Shown: positions 24,110 to 32,871, counted from the stretch's first letter. The stretch: 64,000 nt of DNA from Lysobacter panacisoli (GCF_009765165.1 NZ_VLNU01000001.1:806001-870000); one strand, 5' to 3'. A program made the numbers and translations. The notes: generated from the letters alone by a model not told the origin.

Positions 24110-26380
24110 TCAGGCCTTGCTGGGCAGTGCGTCGGTCGCCTCGACACGCTTGGGCGCCACCCACAGGCGGAACACGAACCAGGCCAGCGCCACCGCACCG
24201 ACGCTGAAGATCGTGTCGGACGGCACGCGCATCCACACCAGCAGGTCCACGATCGGCTGCTGCATGAACTCGGCCGAACGCGCGTACCAGTAACCGTGGT
24301 CGAGCGCCGCCTTCAGCTGGAGGATGCCCAGCGGAAGCAGGGTGAACAGCGCCATGCCGGCCAGGCCGATGTTGAAGGCCCAGAAGCTGGTGCGCAGCAC
24401 CTTCTCGTTCCACTGCACGTCCGGCTTCAGGCCGCGCAGGCAGAACAGCATCAGGCCGATGCCGAGCATGCCGTACACGCCGAACAGCGCGGTGTGGCCG
24501 TGGGTCGGAGTCAGGTTCAGGCCCTGCATGTAGTACAGCGACAGCGGCGGGTTGATGAGGAAGCCGAACAGGCCCGCACCGACCAGGTTCCAGAACGCCA
24601 CCGCGATGAAGAACATGATCGGCCAGCGGTAACGCTGCATCCACGGCGTCGCCTTGCCCATCTTGTAGCTGTGGTAGGCCTCGAAACCGACGTACGCCAG
24701 CGGCACCACTTCCAGCGCGGAGAAGCTGGCGCCCAGCGCGATGACCGCGGTCGGCGTGCCGGTGAAGTACAGGTGGTGCAACGTGCCGAGCACGCCGCCA
24801 GCCATGAACACGATGGTCGCGAACAGCACCGCGATCGTCGCGGTGCGCACCTGCAGCAGGCCCAGACGGGTGAACAGGAACGACATCACCGCCACGGCGA
24901 AGACCTCGAAGAAGCCTTCCACCCACAGGTGCACGACCCACCAGCGCCAGTACTCGATCATCGACAACGAGGTGTGCTCGCCCCACATCAGGCCGGCCGC
25001 GTAGAACAGGCCGATCGCAACGGTGGACAGGAACAGCAGCACCACGATCGAGCGCGACTCGCCGCCGTTGCGGATCGCCGGCCACAGCGCGCGACCGACC
25101 AGCGTCAGCCACAGGCCCAGGCCGATGAACAGGAACCACTGCCAGAAGCGACCGAGGTCGACGTATTCCCAGCCCTGGTGACCGAACCAGAAGTTGTGCT
25201 CCAGGCCGAGCTTCTGCATCACCGCGAACCACTGTCCGGCGAACGCACCGACCACGATGACCAGCAAGCACACCCACAGCAGGTTCACGCCCAGCCGCTG
25301 GAACTTCGGCTCATGGCCGGAGATCGCTGGGCCGATGTAGAGGCCCATGCCCAGCCACGCGGTGGCGATCCACAACACCGCCAGCTGCGTGTGCCAGGTG
25401 CGCGTGAGCGCATACGGCAGCACATCGGACAGCGCGAATCCGTACGCCTCCTGACCCTCGACCTGGTAGTGCGCGGTGATCGCGCCGAGCAGGATCTGGG
25501 TGAGGAACAGCGCGATCACCACCCAGAAATACTTGGCGGTGGCCTTCATCGACGGTGTGACCTTGATCGACGCCAGCGGATCGGTCTTCGGCAGCGCCGG
25601 CGCGAGTTCCTCGCCGTGGTTGACCGCGTAGTGCCAGCCGAGCAGGCCGATGCCGGCGATCAGGAACAGCACGCTGAACACCGTCCACACGAACGCGGCC
25701 GTGGTGGGCTTGTTGCCGACCACGGAGTCCGCGGGCCAGTTGGCCGTGTACGTGATGTCCGAACCCGGCCGCTGCGTCACCGCGGCCCAGGACGTCCACC
25801 AGTAGAACGCGGTGAGCTTCTTGCGATGTTCCGCATCGGGAACCGTGTCGTTGCGCATCGCGTACGCTTCGCGCAGCTCGGCGGTCGCCGGATCGTTGCC
25901 GAACAGACTCTCGTAGTGCTTCGCGACTTCGCCGATCGCAGCGACGCGATCGGCGTCGATACGGATCGTCTGCGTCTGGGCGTCGTAAGTGTTGGGACGC
26001 AGCAGCGCCTGCACGCGCGCCTGGTAGGCGGCCTGCTGGTCCGCACCGAGGCTGGCGTAGTCCTTGGCGCCGGCCTCACGCGCCCAACCGTCCATGACGG
26101 CAACGGCTTCGCGGTGCAGCCAGTCGGCGCTCCAGTCCGGCGCGACGTAACCGCCGTGGCCCCAGATCGAACCGAGCTGCTGGCCGCCGATCGACTGCCA
26201 TACCTGGCGTCCGGTCTCGATGTCCTTTCGCGTGAAGACGACTTCGCCGGTGGGACCGACGACCTGTTCGGGCATCGGTGGCGACTGGCGGTGGATCTCG
26301 CTGCCGACCCAGAGCAGGACGGCGAACGATGCGATGAGCAGGACCGCCAAGCCTGCCCATAGCTTGCGGGTGGAATTCAT
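24110..26380 (-). CDS. norB: Quinol-dependent nitric oxide reductase
   Basis: A 756-residue single-subunit qNorB, which reduces NO to N2O with electrons from quinol. Its length and N-terminal periplasmic extension (about residues 30-210, with WQSIGGQQLGSIWGHGGYVAPDWSADWLHRE) separate it from cytochrome-c-dependent NorB. Heme-copper core marks include TRTWHTQLAVLWIATAW, VVHLWVEGFFEVFAV with the FeB glutamates, LGTLHHLYFTG and THGHTALFGVYG. AGGAG precedes the ATG. It has an FNR-type promoter and a strong terminator, so it is monocistronic. It removes the NO made by NirK. Confidence 0.96.
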   Translation of the reverse strand: MNSTRKLWAGLAVLLIASFAVLLWVGSEIHRQSPPMPEQVVGPTGEVVFTRKDIETGRQVWQSIGGQQLGSIWGHGGYVAPDWSADWLHREAVAVMDGWAREAGAKDYASLGADQQAAYQARVQALLRPNTYDAQTQTIRIDADRVAAIGEVAKHYESLFGNDPATAELREAYAMRNDTVPDAEHRKKLTAFYWWTSWAAVTQRPGSDITYTANWPADSVVGNKPTTAAFVWTVFSVLFLIAGIGLLGWHYAVNHGEELAPALPKTDPLASIKVTPSMKATAKYFWVVIALFLTQILLGAITAHYQVEGQEAYGFALSDVLPYALTRTWHTQLAVLWIATAWLGMGLYIGPAISGHEPKFQRLGVNLLWVCLLVIVVGAFAGQWFAVMQKLGLEHNFWFGHQGWEYVDLGRFWQWFLFIGLGLWLTLVGRALWPAIRNGGESRSIVVLLFLSTVAIGLFYAAGLMWGEHTSLSMIEYWRWWVVHLWVEGFFEVFAVAVMSFLFTRLGLLQVRTATIAVLFATIVFMAGGVLGTLHHLYFTGTPTAVIALGASFSALEVVPLAYVGFEAYHSYKMGKATPWMQRYRWPIMFFIAVAFWNLVGAGLFGFLINPPLSLYYMQGLNLTPTHGHTALFGVYGMLGIGLMLFCLRGLKPDVQWNEKVLRTSFWAFNIGLAGMALFTLLPLGILQLKAALDHGYWYARSAEFMQQPIVDLLVWMRVPSDTIFSVGAVALAWFVFRLWVAPKRVEATDALPSKA

Positions 26381-26407
26381 GTCTGCGCTCCTATGGATAG
26401 CGCGGGC

Positions 26408-26449
26408 ATCTTCCGGCCGTGGCAGGCACCTGCCCATGACGCAGGTCAA
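26408..26449 (-). promoter_or_regulatory. FNR-box promoter of qnorB
   Basis: ATGAC-gcag-GTCAA at 26436-26449, one mismatch from FNR symmetry. GAAGAT at 26413-26408 is a plausible -10. Predicted start 26401, leader about 21 bases. Confidence 0.65.
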
Positions 26450-26477
26450 GCGCAGGGGTGTTGCGCATCGCGCCGCC

Positions 26478-27233
26478 TTAGTGGCGCAGCACGACCAGCG
26501 CGAGCGATTCCAGGCGCTGCATGTCGAGGATCTCGACGTCGCGCAGCTTGATCGACACCAGGCCCTCGCGCTCGAAGCGACGCAGCACGCGGCTGACCGT
26601 CTCCGGCGCCTGGCGCAGGTAGTTGGCGATGTCGGTGCGCGACATCGTGAGCTGGAAACGGCGCGGCGAGAAACCGCGCGCAGCGAGTCGTCGCGACAGG
26701 CCGATCAGGAACGCCGCCATGCGCTGGTCGGCGGAATGATCGCCCGCGAACAGCGAGGCGACACCGATGTCGCGGCTCATCAGCTTGAACAGGTGGCGCT
26801 GCAGGTTCGGCAGGCGCGTGGCCAGCATCGCGATGCGCGGGAACGAGAAGCGGCACAGCATCACCGTGTCGAGCGCCACCGCGTTGCACGGATAGCGGTC
26901 GTCGTGGATCGCGTTGAGCCCGATCACCTCGCCCGGCAGGTGGAAACCCAGCACCTGTTCGTGGCCGTTGGGATCGATCATGTAGGTCTTGACGGTACCG
27001 GCACGCACCGCGGCGATGGCACTGAACTCATCGCCTTCGCGGAACACGTGCTCGCCCGGGCGCAGTGGGCCGACGTGCTCGACCAGCACGTGCAGGTCCA
27101 TCAGCGCGCTCTTGTCCATGCCCTCGGACAGGCAGGCCTGCGAGAACGCGCAGGTGGAACAGAACGTCAGCGAGTCGCCGTCGTCGGCGATGATCGAAGG
27201 GTTCGTACGTGGAAAGACAACGCCGGAACTCAT
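26478..27233 (-). CDS. fnr: FNR-type oxygen-sensing transcription regulator 1
   Basis: A 251-residue CRP/FNR-family activator. C25, C28, C34 and C127 match E. coli FNR C20/C23/C29/C122 with one constant offset, so it should bind an oxygen-labile 4Fe-4S cluster. The recognition helix carries E-T-V-S-R, the E..SR set that reads TTGAT half-sites. It starts 14 bases after hemN1 and is probably cotranscribed with it, under the FNR-type box upstream of hemN1, making a self-reinforcing loop. Its targets are likely the twelve FNR-type boxes of this window. Confidence 0.92.
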   Translation of the reverse strand: MSSGVVFPRTNPSIIADDGDSLTFCSTCAFSQACLSEGMDKSALMDLHVLVEHVGPLRPGEHVFREGDEFSAIAAVRAGTVKTYMIDPNGHEQVLGFHLPGEVIGLNAIHDDRYPCNAVALDTVMLCRFSFPRIAMLATRLPNLQRHLFKLMSRDIGVASLFAGDHSADQRMAAFLIGLSRRLAARGFSPRRFQLTMSRTDIANYLRQAPETVSRVLRRFEREGLVSIKLRDVEILDMQRLESLALVVLRH

Positions 27234-27246
27234 GCCGCGGTTCGCA

Positions 27247-28647
27247 TCAGACGGTTCGTGAGAACTGTACCGGCGTCGTCCCCGCTTGCGGGGCGAGGTA
27301 GCGATCGAAACACGCCGCAAGCACGCGCAGGAGCAATCGCCCTCGCGAGGTGGCACGGATCGTTCGCGCGGACAGTTCCACCAGTCCGTCCTCCTGCAAC
27401 GCCTTCAATTGCTGCAAAGACTGCGCGAAATAGTCGCAGAAGTCCATGACATGCCGACGCTCGGTCATGGCGATGTCGATCTCGCCGTGGCACATGAGCT
27501 GCTGGATCACGTCCGCCCGGATCACGTCGTCCGAGTCCATCTGCATGCCGCGCCACACCGGCAGGCGCCCTTCGTCGATGGCGCGTTCCCAGCTCGGCAG
27601 ATCACGCGGATTCTGGCTGAAAGTATTGCCGACATGGCTGATTGCGCTCACGCCGAGGCCGACCAGGTCGCTGTCGGCGCAGGTCGTGTAGCCCATGAAG
27701 TTGCGGTGCAGGTCGCCGCGCGCCTGCGCGCGGGCGAGGTCGTCCTCCGGCAAGGCGAAGTGATCCATGCCGATGTAGACATAGCCGGCCTCGCCCAGGC
27801 GCTCGATCGCCCGCTGCAGCAGCCCCAGCTTGACCTGTGGCGTGGGCAGGTCCTCGGCGCGGATCTGCTGCTGCGCGCGGAACAGGTTCGGCAGGTGCGC
27901 GTAGCTGTAGATCGCCAGCCGGTCCGGACGCGCATCGAGGGTGATGTCGAGCGTGCGGTCGAAACCTTCCAGCGTCTGCAGCGGCAGACCGTAGATCAGG
28001 TCGACATTGACCGAGCGCAGGCCGTAGGTACGGCAGGCATCGATGATGTCCAGCGTCTGCTCGACGCTTTGCACGCGGTTCACCGCACGCTGCACGGTCG
28101 GGTCGAAATCCTGCACGCCCAGGCTGGCGCGGTCGAAACCGGCCTGCGCCAGCGCGCGCACGTAGTCGCGGTCGATGAAGCGCGGGTCGAGCTCGATCGA
28201 GCACTCGCGCTTGCCATCGCGTGCCGGCGGGAAATGGCGATGGATCACGTCCACCGCTTCGGCAAGCTGGTCGGCGGAGAGGAAGTTCGGCGTACCGCCG
28301 CCGAAGTGCAGCTGCACCAGTTCGCGATCGCGATCGAACAGCGTCGAGGCCATCGCGATCTCGCGATAGAGACGGTTCAGGTACACCTCGCCGCGCGTGG
28401 TGTCGCGCGTGATGATTCGGTTGCAGCCGCAGTAGAAGCACGGGCTCATGCAGAACGGCACGTGCACGTACATCGACAGTGGGCGCGGGATCGGATCGCC
28501 GTTGGTCGCCGCCGCGGCTTCGCGCAGTTGCGCCTCGCCGAAGCCGGCGGCGAACTGCGGCGCGGTCGGATACGAGGTGTAGCGCGGCCCGGGCCGGTCG
28601 TATCGGCCGAGCAGATCCGGGTCGAAAAGGATGGGCGAGATGGGCAT
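27247..28647 (-). CDS. hemN: Oxygen-independent coproporphyrinogen III oxidase (copy 1)
   Basis: A 466-residue radical-SAM enzyme that decarboxylates coproporphyrinogen III in heme synthesis without O2. The cluster cysteines are C66-x3-C70-x2-C73, with the adjacent C75 typical of HemN. RYDRPGPRYTSYPTAPQF is the family N-terminus; its position supports the ATG at 28647. No ribosome site precedes that ATG, and the FNR-type promoter predicts transcription starting one base before it. A close paralogue is at 36738-38129. fnr1 follows in the same unit. Confidence 0.95.
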   Translation of the reverse strand: MPISPILFDPDLLGRYDRPGPRYTSYPTAPQFAAGFGEAQLREAAAATNGDPIPRPLSMYVHVPFCMSPCFYCGCNRIITRDTTRGEVYLNRLYREIAMASTLFDRDRELVQLHFGGGTPNFLSADQLAEAVDVIHRHFPPARDGKRECSIELDPRFIDRDYVRALAQAGFDRASLGVQDFDPTVQRAVNRVQSVEQTLDIIDACRTYGLRSVNVDLIYGLPLQTLEGFDRTLDITLDARPDRLAIYSYAHLPNLFRAQQQIRAEDLPTPQVKLGLLQRAIERLGEAGYVYIGMDHFALPEDDLARAQARGDLHRNFMGYTTCADSDLVGLGVSAISHVGNTFSQNPRDLPSWERAIDEGRLPVWRGMQMDSDDVIRADVIQQLMCHGEIDIAMTERRHVMDFCDYFAQSLQQLKALQEDGLVELSARTIRATSRGRLLLRVLAACFDRYLAPQAGTTPVQFSRTV

Positions 28648-28654
28648 GGGAACG

Positions 28655-28696
28655 ATGGTCCGCGCCCGGCGCAGAAGTCGCCTTGATCTTCGTCAA
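28655..28696 (-). promoter_or_regulatory. FNR-box promoter of hemN copy 1
   Basis: TTGAT-cttc-GTCAA at 28683-28696. GACCAT at 28660-28655 is a plausible -10. Predicted start 28648, one base before the ATG, so the message would be nearly leaderless. Confidence 0.7.
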
Positions 28697-28786
28697 AGGG
28701 AATGCGAGGCGCGCCCGCGCGATGGGCCCGGGAGGCCCTGCAGCCCGCTTCAGCGACTTCACGCTGCGTGTCGATCGCGCACGCAC

Positions 28787-28829
28787 TTGATCTGCGTCAT
28801 GTCGGGTTCGGGTTGCTGAACGCGATGCT
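28787..28829 (+). promoter_or_regulatory. FNR-type box before the CopD-like gene
   Basis: TTGAT-ctgc-GTCAT at 28787-28800, one mismatch. GATGCT at 28824-28829 is a weak -10. Predicted start near 28835, upstream of the ATG chosen for the next gene. Confidence 0.5.
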
Positions 28830-28881
28830 TCGCGTCGCCGGATTCGACGCCGACGCGGGCCATCCCGGGCGCGCCGACGCC

Positions 28882-29343
28882 ATGCGCCGACCGGCCATCG
28901 CCATGCCCTACTACGTCGTGCTCGTGATCCACCTCCTGTGTGCCTTCGTCTTCGTCGGCACGGTCTTCTTCGAGGTGCTGGTCCTGCATGCGGTGCGACG
29001 GCATGTGCCGCGGGACGCCTTCGCCCAGGTCGAGCGCGGTATCGGCGAGCGTGCGCGCCGCCTGATGCCCTGGGTCCTGTTGCTGCTTTACGGCGCCGGC
29101 ATCGCGCTGGCCTGGCACTACCGCGCTGCGCTGGCGCATCCGTTCGGCAGCCCGTTCGCGACGATGCTCACGCTGAAGATCGTTCTCGCGACCAGCGTGT
29201 TCCTGCACTTCCTCCATGCCATGCGATTGCGACGGACGCGACGCCTCACCGGTGCGCGCTCGCGTCGCCTGCACCTGAGCGTGTTCGTGCATGTCGTCGC
29301 GATCGTGCTGCTCGCCAAGGGTCTGTTCCATGTGACCTGGTAG
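28882..29343 (+). CDS. CopD-like four-TM membrane protein
   Basis: A 153-residue membrane protein with four hydrophobic helices (VVLVIHLLCAFVFVGTVFFEVLV first). Histidines in helices 1, 3 and 4 (VIHLL, FLHFLHAM, VFVHVVAI) recall CopD and cytochrome b-like four-helix proteins, so heme or copper binding is possible. ATG 28882 fits the predicted transcript; 28903 and 28825 are alternatives. It precedes the AlgE-like porin by 68 bases on the same strand. Confidence 0.65.
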   Translation: MRRPAIAMPYYVVLVIHLLCAFVFVGTVFFEVLVLHAVRRHVPRDAFAQVERGIGERARRLMPWVLLLLYGAGIALAWHYRAALAHPFGSPFATMLTLKIVLATSVFLHFLHAMRLRRTRRLTGARSRRLHLSVFVHVVAIVLLAKGLFHVTW

Positions 29344-29411
29344 CCGCCGCCGACCGGCGCGGCCCTGCACGCGAACGCCCCACCTCTTTTCTCCAACCTC
29401 AGGTCATCTCC

Positions 29412-30653
29412 ATGCGTACCGTTTCCTCCGTGTGCCGCGCTGCACTCGCGGCTTCCATCCTTGCATCGCTGGCGTCGCCCGCATTCGCCGATACCGGTTC
29501 CGACGGCTGGATCAAGCCGGTCTTCGACGCGCGCTACCGCTTCGAGCACGTCGATCCCGACAACGCGCTGCACGACGCCGACGCCAACACGCTGCGCACG
29601 CGACTGGGCCTGGAGACGCGTCCTCTGGCCGGCTGGTCCGCGCATGTCGAGATCGACAACGTCAGCCATCTCGGTGCCGAGGATTTCAACAGCACGCGCA
29701 ACGGCAACACCAACTACGCCGTCGTCGCCGATCCGGATGGCACGGCGTTCAACCAGGCGTGGCTCAAGTGGGCCGGCAAGCACGGCGGCGCCACCGCGGG
29801 TCGGCAACGGGTGAACTTCGACAACCAGCGCTTCGTCGGCGGGTCGGCGTGGCGGCAGAACGAGCAGACCTTCGACGGCGTGCAGTTGCAGTTCTCACCG
29901 TTCGACACGCTGACCGCGACGTACCTGTGGATCGATCAGGTCAACACGGTGTTCGGCCCGTCCGATGGACGCGCCAATCGCAGCAACCTGGCGACGCTTG
30001 AAGGCGACAGTCACCTGCTCAACGTCCAGTACCGGCCGTCGAAGGCGCTGTCGCTCACCGCGTACCAGTACCGCCTCGACTTCGACAACGCGGCGGTGAC
30101 TCCGACCGCACCGCTGGGCACGCTCTCCACCGTTACCACCGGCCTGCGTGCGCAGGGCGCCGTGCGCGCCTTCAGCTACGCGGCCGAGTACGCGCGGCAG
30201 ACCGACCACGCAGGTAATCCGTGGGATCTCGACAGCCGCTACGCGCTGCTCGAACTGGGCTGGAAGGCTGGGCCGGTGCAGTTCAAGGCTGGCGAGGAAC
30301 GACTCGGCGCAGGCAGCGGCACCGGCAATCGCGCGTTCCAGACACCGCTGGCGACCAAGCATGCATTCCAGGGCTGGGCGGATCTGTTCCTGACCACCCC
30401 GGCCGACGGCATCCGCGATCGCTACGCCGGCCTGTCGTCCGCGCTGTTCGGCGGCACTGTCCAAGCCTGGGTCCACGACTTCGACGGCGATCGCGGCCCG
30501 AGCCTTGGACGCGAAGTCGACCTGTCCTACCAGAGGCCGCTGCCGTGGTCGAAGAAGTTCACGGGACTGGTGAAGCTCGCCAGTTACCACGCCGACGACG
30601 CCCGCACCGTGGACACCGACAAGGCCTGGCTGCAACTCCAGTACACCTACTGA
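29412..30653 (+). CDS. AlgE-family (alginate export type) outer membrane porin
   Basis: A 413-residue precursor with a 26-residue signal peptide ending SPAFA. The mature part has the alternating pattern of an 18-strand barrel, with WIKPVFDARYRFEHV at the start and terminal QLQYTY. The family includes alginate exporters and also anion or small-substrate porins; no alginate genes lie nearby, so a nitrite/nitrate or general porin role under low oxygen is a better guess. It follows the CopD-like gene and its FNR-type box. Confidence 0.75.
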   Translation: MRTVSSVCRAALAASILASLASPAFADTGSDGWIKPVFDARYRFEHVDPDNALHDADANTLRTRLGLETRPLAGWSAHVEIDNVSHLGAEDFNSTRNGNTNYAVVADPDGTAFNQAWLKWAGKHGGATAGRQRVNFDNQRFVGGSAWRQNEQTFDGVQLQFSPFDTLTATYLWIDQVNTVFGPSDGRANRSNLATLEGDSHLLNVQYRPSKALSLTAYQYRLDFDNAAVTPTAPLGTLSTVTTGLRAQGAVRAFSYAAEYARQTDHAGNPWDLDSRYALLELGWKAGPVQFKAGEERLGAGSGTGNRAFQTPLATKHAFQGWADLFLTTPADGIRDRYAGLSSALFGGTVQAWVHDFDGDRGPSLGREVDLSYQRPLPWSKKFTGLVKLASYHADDARTVDTDKAWLQLQYTY

Positions 30654-30685
30654 CACCCGGACCGACCGGCACGCCCGCCCCTCGA

Positions 30686-30699
30686 TTGATCTGGGTCAG
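30686..30699 (+). promoter_or_regulatory. FNR-type box before DUF2249 copy 2
   Basis: TTGAT-ctgg-GTCAG, one mismatch from FNR symmetry, 56 bases before the ATG. No good -10 is at the usual distance, so this is a weaker call than the others. Confidence 0.5.
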
Positions 30700-30754
30700 G
30701 GCGTGCCCTCGGCCGGCATGCGCGAATGCGCGCACTCCACCCGAGGAATCCACG

Positions 30755-30994
30755 ATGAGCCTCTACCCCTTCGATGCCCGCGGTATCAGCAAGCGCTTCC
30801 GCCATGCCTCGATCTTCGGCGCGCTTGACGCGATGACGTCCGGCGAGACCATGCGGTTCTTCAACGACCACGACCCGATCCCGTTGCTGCGCCAGATCGA
30901 GCAGCGTTACGGCGAAAGCGTGCGCGTGGAATACCAGCAGCGCGAGACCGGCGTGGTCATCATCGACTTCACGGTGACCGCCAGCGCGGCGTGA
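30755..30994 (+). CDS. DUF2249 domain protein (copy 2)
   Basis: A 79-residue single-domain protein with the DUF2249 marks FDARGISKRFRHASIFGALDAM and FFNDHDPIPLLRQIEQRYG. GAGGAA precedes the ATG. No cysteine is present. The function is unknown. An FNR-type box upstream and a second DUF2249 gene in the nnrS operon suggest a role in low-oxygen or nitrogen-oxide metabolism. Confidence 0.8.
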   Translation: MSLYPFDARGISKRFRHASIFGALDAMTSGETMRFFNDHDPIPLLRQIEQRYGESVRVEYQQRETGVVIIDFTVTASAA

Positions 30995-31007
30995 TCGCAC
31001 GGTCGAT

Positions 31008-31490
31008 TCAGGCCGACGGCTCCCAGACCATGTAGACGTCGGCACGCGCGTAATGCGAGCCCGGACGCGGTGCCGGATGGTGGCGGAAGCCGACGCTTTC
31101 GTACAAGGCCAGCGCCGGGCCGAGCTTGGTGCTGGATTCGAGGAACAGTTCGGTGCCGCCACGCGCGCGGAATACGTCGATCGCGCCGTCCATGAGCTTG
31201 CGACCCACGCCGAGGCCGCGCGCTTCCGGCGCGACGACCATCTTGGTGAGCTCGAACACGCCATCCGATTCGAGCTTCAGCGCGACGGTGCCGATGGCGT
31301 GGTCGTGATCGTCGATCGCGAACAGCACGTGGCCGCCACTGGCGATGATGTGGCGCTCCGGATCGCCGAGCACTTCGCGATCGATCGGCTCGACGGTGAA
31401 CCAGCGTTCGAGCCATTCGAGGTTGAGGCGCTCGAAATCCTCGCGCCAGCGGGGTGCGTACTCGACGATGCGGACGGAAGCCTGGGTCAT
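31008..31490 (-). CDS. GNAT-family N-acetyltransferase
   Basis: A 160-residue acyl-CoA-dependent acetyltransferase. The acetyl-CoA loop is R-G-L-G-V-G-R-K-L (about residues 92-100), and YESVGFRHHP near the C-terminus is typical of the fold. The substrate is unknown. It converges on the DUF2249 gene and is separated from the next minus-strand gene by a terminator-like stem-loop. Confidence 0.85.
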   Translation of the reverse strand: MTQASVRIVEYAPRWREDFERLNLEWLERWFTVEPIDREVLGDPERHIIASGGHVLFAIDDHDHAIGTVALKLESDGVFELTKMVVAPEARGLGVGRKLMDGAIDVFRARGGTELFLESSTKLGPALALYESVGFRHHPAPRPGSHYARADVYMVWEPSA

Positions 31491-31528
31491 GCCCGCGATG
31501 ATAAGCGGTGACATACGGCCCAACGAAG

Positions 31529-31548
31529 ACGGCGGCCGAAGCCGCCGT
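31529..31548 (-). terminator. Stem-loop terminator
   Basis: ACGGCGGC, loop CGAA, GCCGCCGT: an 8-bp perfect stem, 20 bases after the stop of the secreted protein gene at 31569. The sequence after it on the minus strand is TCTTCGTTG. Confidence 0.6.
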
Positions 31549-31568
31549 TCGTGCACCGCATCGATGCC

Positions 31569-32228
31569 TCAGTCCTTCTTGCCGCCCTTGTTGCCCTGGT
31601 TGCCCTTGCCCTGGTTGGGCTGGACGCCCTTCGGCTTCGCGGACTGACCGTTGGACTTGGCCTTGGCCTGCTGGCCCTGGGGCGTGGCCTTCTTCGCGCC
31701 CGCGTTGCTGTTTCCCTGCGGACCCTTGCCGCGACCGGGGAAATCGCGCTGCAGTTCCGCATCGAGGGTGATGTCGCGCCCCCAGCGGTCGTAGCTGGGC
31801 ACGAAGCCCTTCTTCAAGCGATGGAATTCCGGCGAACCCGGCTTGATGCCGAGGTTCTTCGCCACCGCGCCCCAGCCCTGCGCATGGTCGCGTTCCCAGA
31901 CATCGACGACGTAGCGACACGGACGACCGATGATCGAGGCGAGGGCGCACGCGAAATACACATCGCCCGGCGCCCACTGCCTGTCGACCAGCAGGTCGCT
32001 GACCAGATCCCGCGGCGCGCCGTAGTAGCGCACCATCTCGTCGACGAAGGGATCGCGATAGCGCCCACCGTAGCGGTTGACGTCGGACAGCCAGGTGTCG
32101 ACCCAGACGTCGCCGCTGCGTGGGTTCCATCCGAAGGTGTAGTCCTGCGCCGAAGCCGTGCCGCCGATGCCCAGTGTCGCGGCCGCGGCGACCACCAACG
32201 CGCCGATCCTCGCCTGCCAGGTCCGCAT
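31569..32228 (-). CDS. Secreted protein with a Lys/Gln/Gly-rich tail
   Basis: A 219-residue protein with a signal peptide (ALVVAAAATLGIGGTASA). GGGAG precedes the ATG. The middle has a conserved-looking globular part (WVDTWLSDVNRYGGRYRDPFVDEMVRYYGAPRDLV, then CALASIIGRPC with a likely disulfide pair). The last 55 residues are low complexity, rich in Lys, Gln, Gly, Pro and Asn. No function is recognised. Confidence 0.75.
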   Translation of the reverse strand: MRTWQARIGALVVAAAATLGIGGTASAQDYTFGWNPRSGDVWVDTWLSDVNRYGGRYRDPFVDEMVRYYGAPRDLVSDLLVDRQWAPGDVYFACALASIIGRPCRYVVDVWERDHAQGWGAVAKNLGIKPGSPEFHRLKKGFVPSYDRWGRDITLDAELQRDFPGRGKGPQGNSNAGAKKATPQGQQAKAKSNGQSAKPKGVQPNQGKGNQGNKGGKKD

Positions 32229-32261
32229 GAGTCCGTCTCCCGTGTTCACGTCATGCCCGCA

Positions 32262-32747
32262 TCAATCGTCGTCGCGCCAGTCGCGGCCGCGCCGGTCATC
32301 GTAGCGGCGGTCGTCATGGCGACGATCGTCGTGGCGGCGATCATAGCCGTCGTACCGCACGTAGCGGTCGCGGTAGTAGCGGCGATCGTCGTAGCGATGA
32401 TCGTAGCGGGCGTCGTAGTACTGGGTGACGCACTTGCCGTGGTGGTTGCACTTGCCGCGGCCGGGCTTGTTCCAATGACCGTAGGCGTTGCCGTACGGCG
32501 GGCCCGCGCGATGGACGTGGCGATAGTAGGTGGGACGGCCGCGATAGTCGTGGACCACGACCAGGCGGTCGCGATAGCCGTGGTCGTAGCGGTAGTACGG
32601 ATAGCCGGAGTGGTAGATCACGTCGGCGATGTCGACGATGACGCGCACCAGATCGTCGGCGCGCGCGGGCGCGGGCGCCATTGCGGCCACGCCGAGACCG
32701 GCGGCCAGCATCATCGGTGCGAACCATCGGGTCATTACGGTGGCCAT
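32262..32747 (-). CDS. Secreted Arg/Asp/Tyr-rich low-complexity protein
   Basis: A 161-residue protein with a signal peptide ending PAPARA and a GGGAG site before the ATG. After a conserved-looking segment (VDIADVIYHSGYPYYRYDHGYRDRLVV) and a CNHHGKC pair, the final 55 residues are repeats of RYDDRR/RHDDRR type. It is 33 bases upstream of the previous gene and probably cotranscribed. Charge repeats suggest an envelope or polyanion/cation contact role; nothing specific is known. Confidence 0.7.
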   Translation of the reverse strand: MATVMTRWFAPMMLAAGLGVAAMAPAPARADDLVRVIVDIADVIYHSGYPYYRYDHGYRDRLVVVHDYRGRPTYYRHVHRAGPPYGNAYGHWNKPGRGKCNHHGKCVTQYYDARYDHRYDDRRYYRDRYVRYDGYDRRHDDRRHDDRRYDDRRGRDWRDDD

Positions 32748-32871
32748 TTCGTTGCTCCCTGATGGCCCGCACCCCGCGGGCCGTGGAAGCACGATGCGAC
32801 CGGCCGCGTGAATCATTTTTTAATCCAGCGGGATCGTCCCGGTGCCGCTTATCCGCCGTTGGGGATCGCGT

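Noticed and set aside
23804-26362. An 852-codon plus-strand open frame opposite qnorB and nnrS
   Set aside because: It is rich in His, Gln, Arg and Asp with no family motifs and mirrors the real genes on the other strand; high GC leaves such frames open.
31551-32762. A 403-codon plus-strand frame with long Val/Ala runs
   Set aside because: The runs are the complement of the Arg/Asp repeats of the minus-strand gene, which has a signal peptide and ribosome site.
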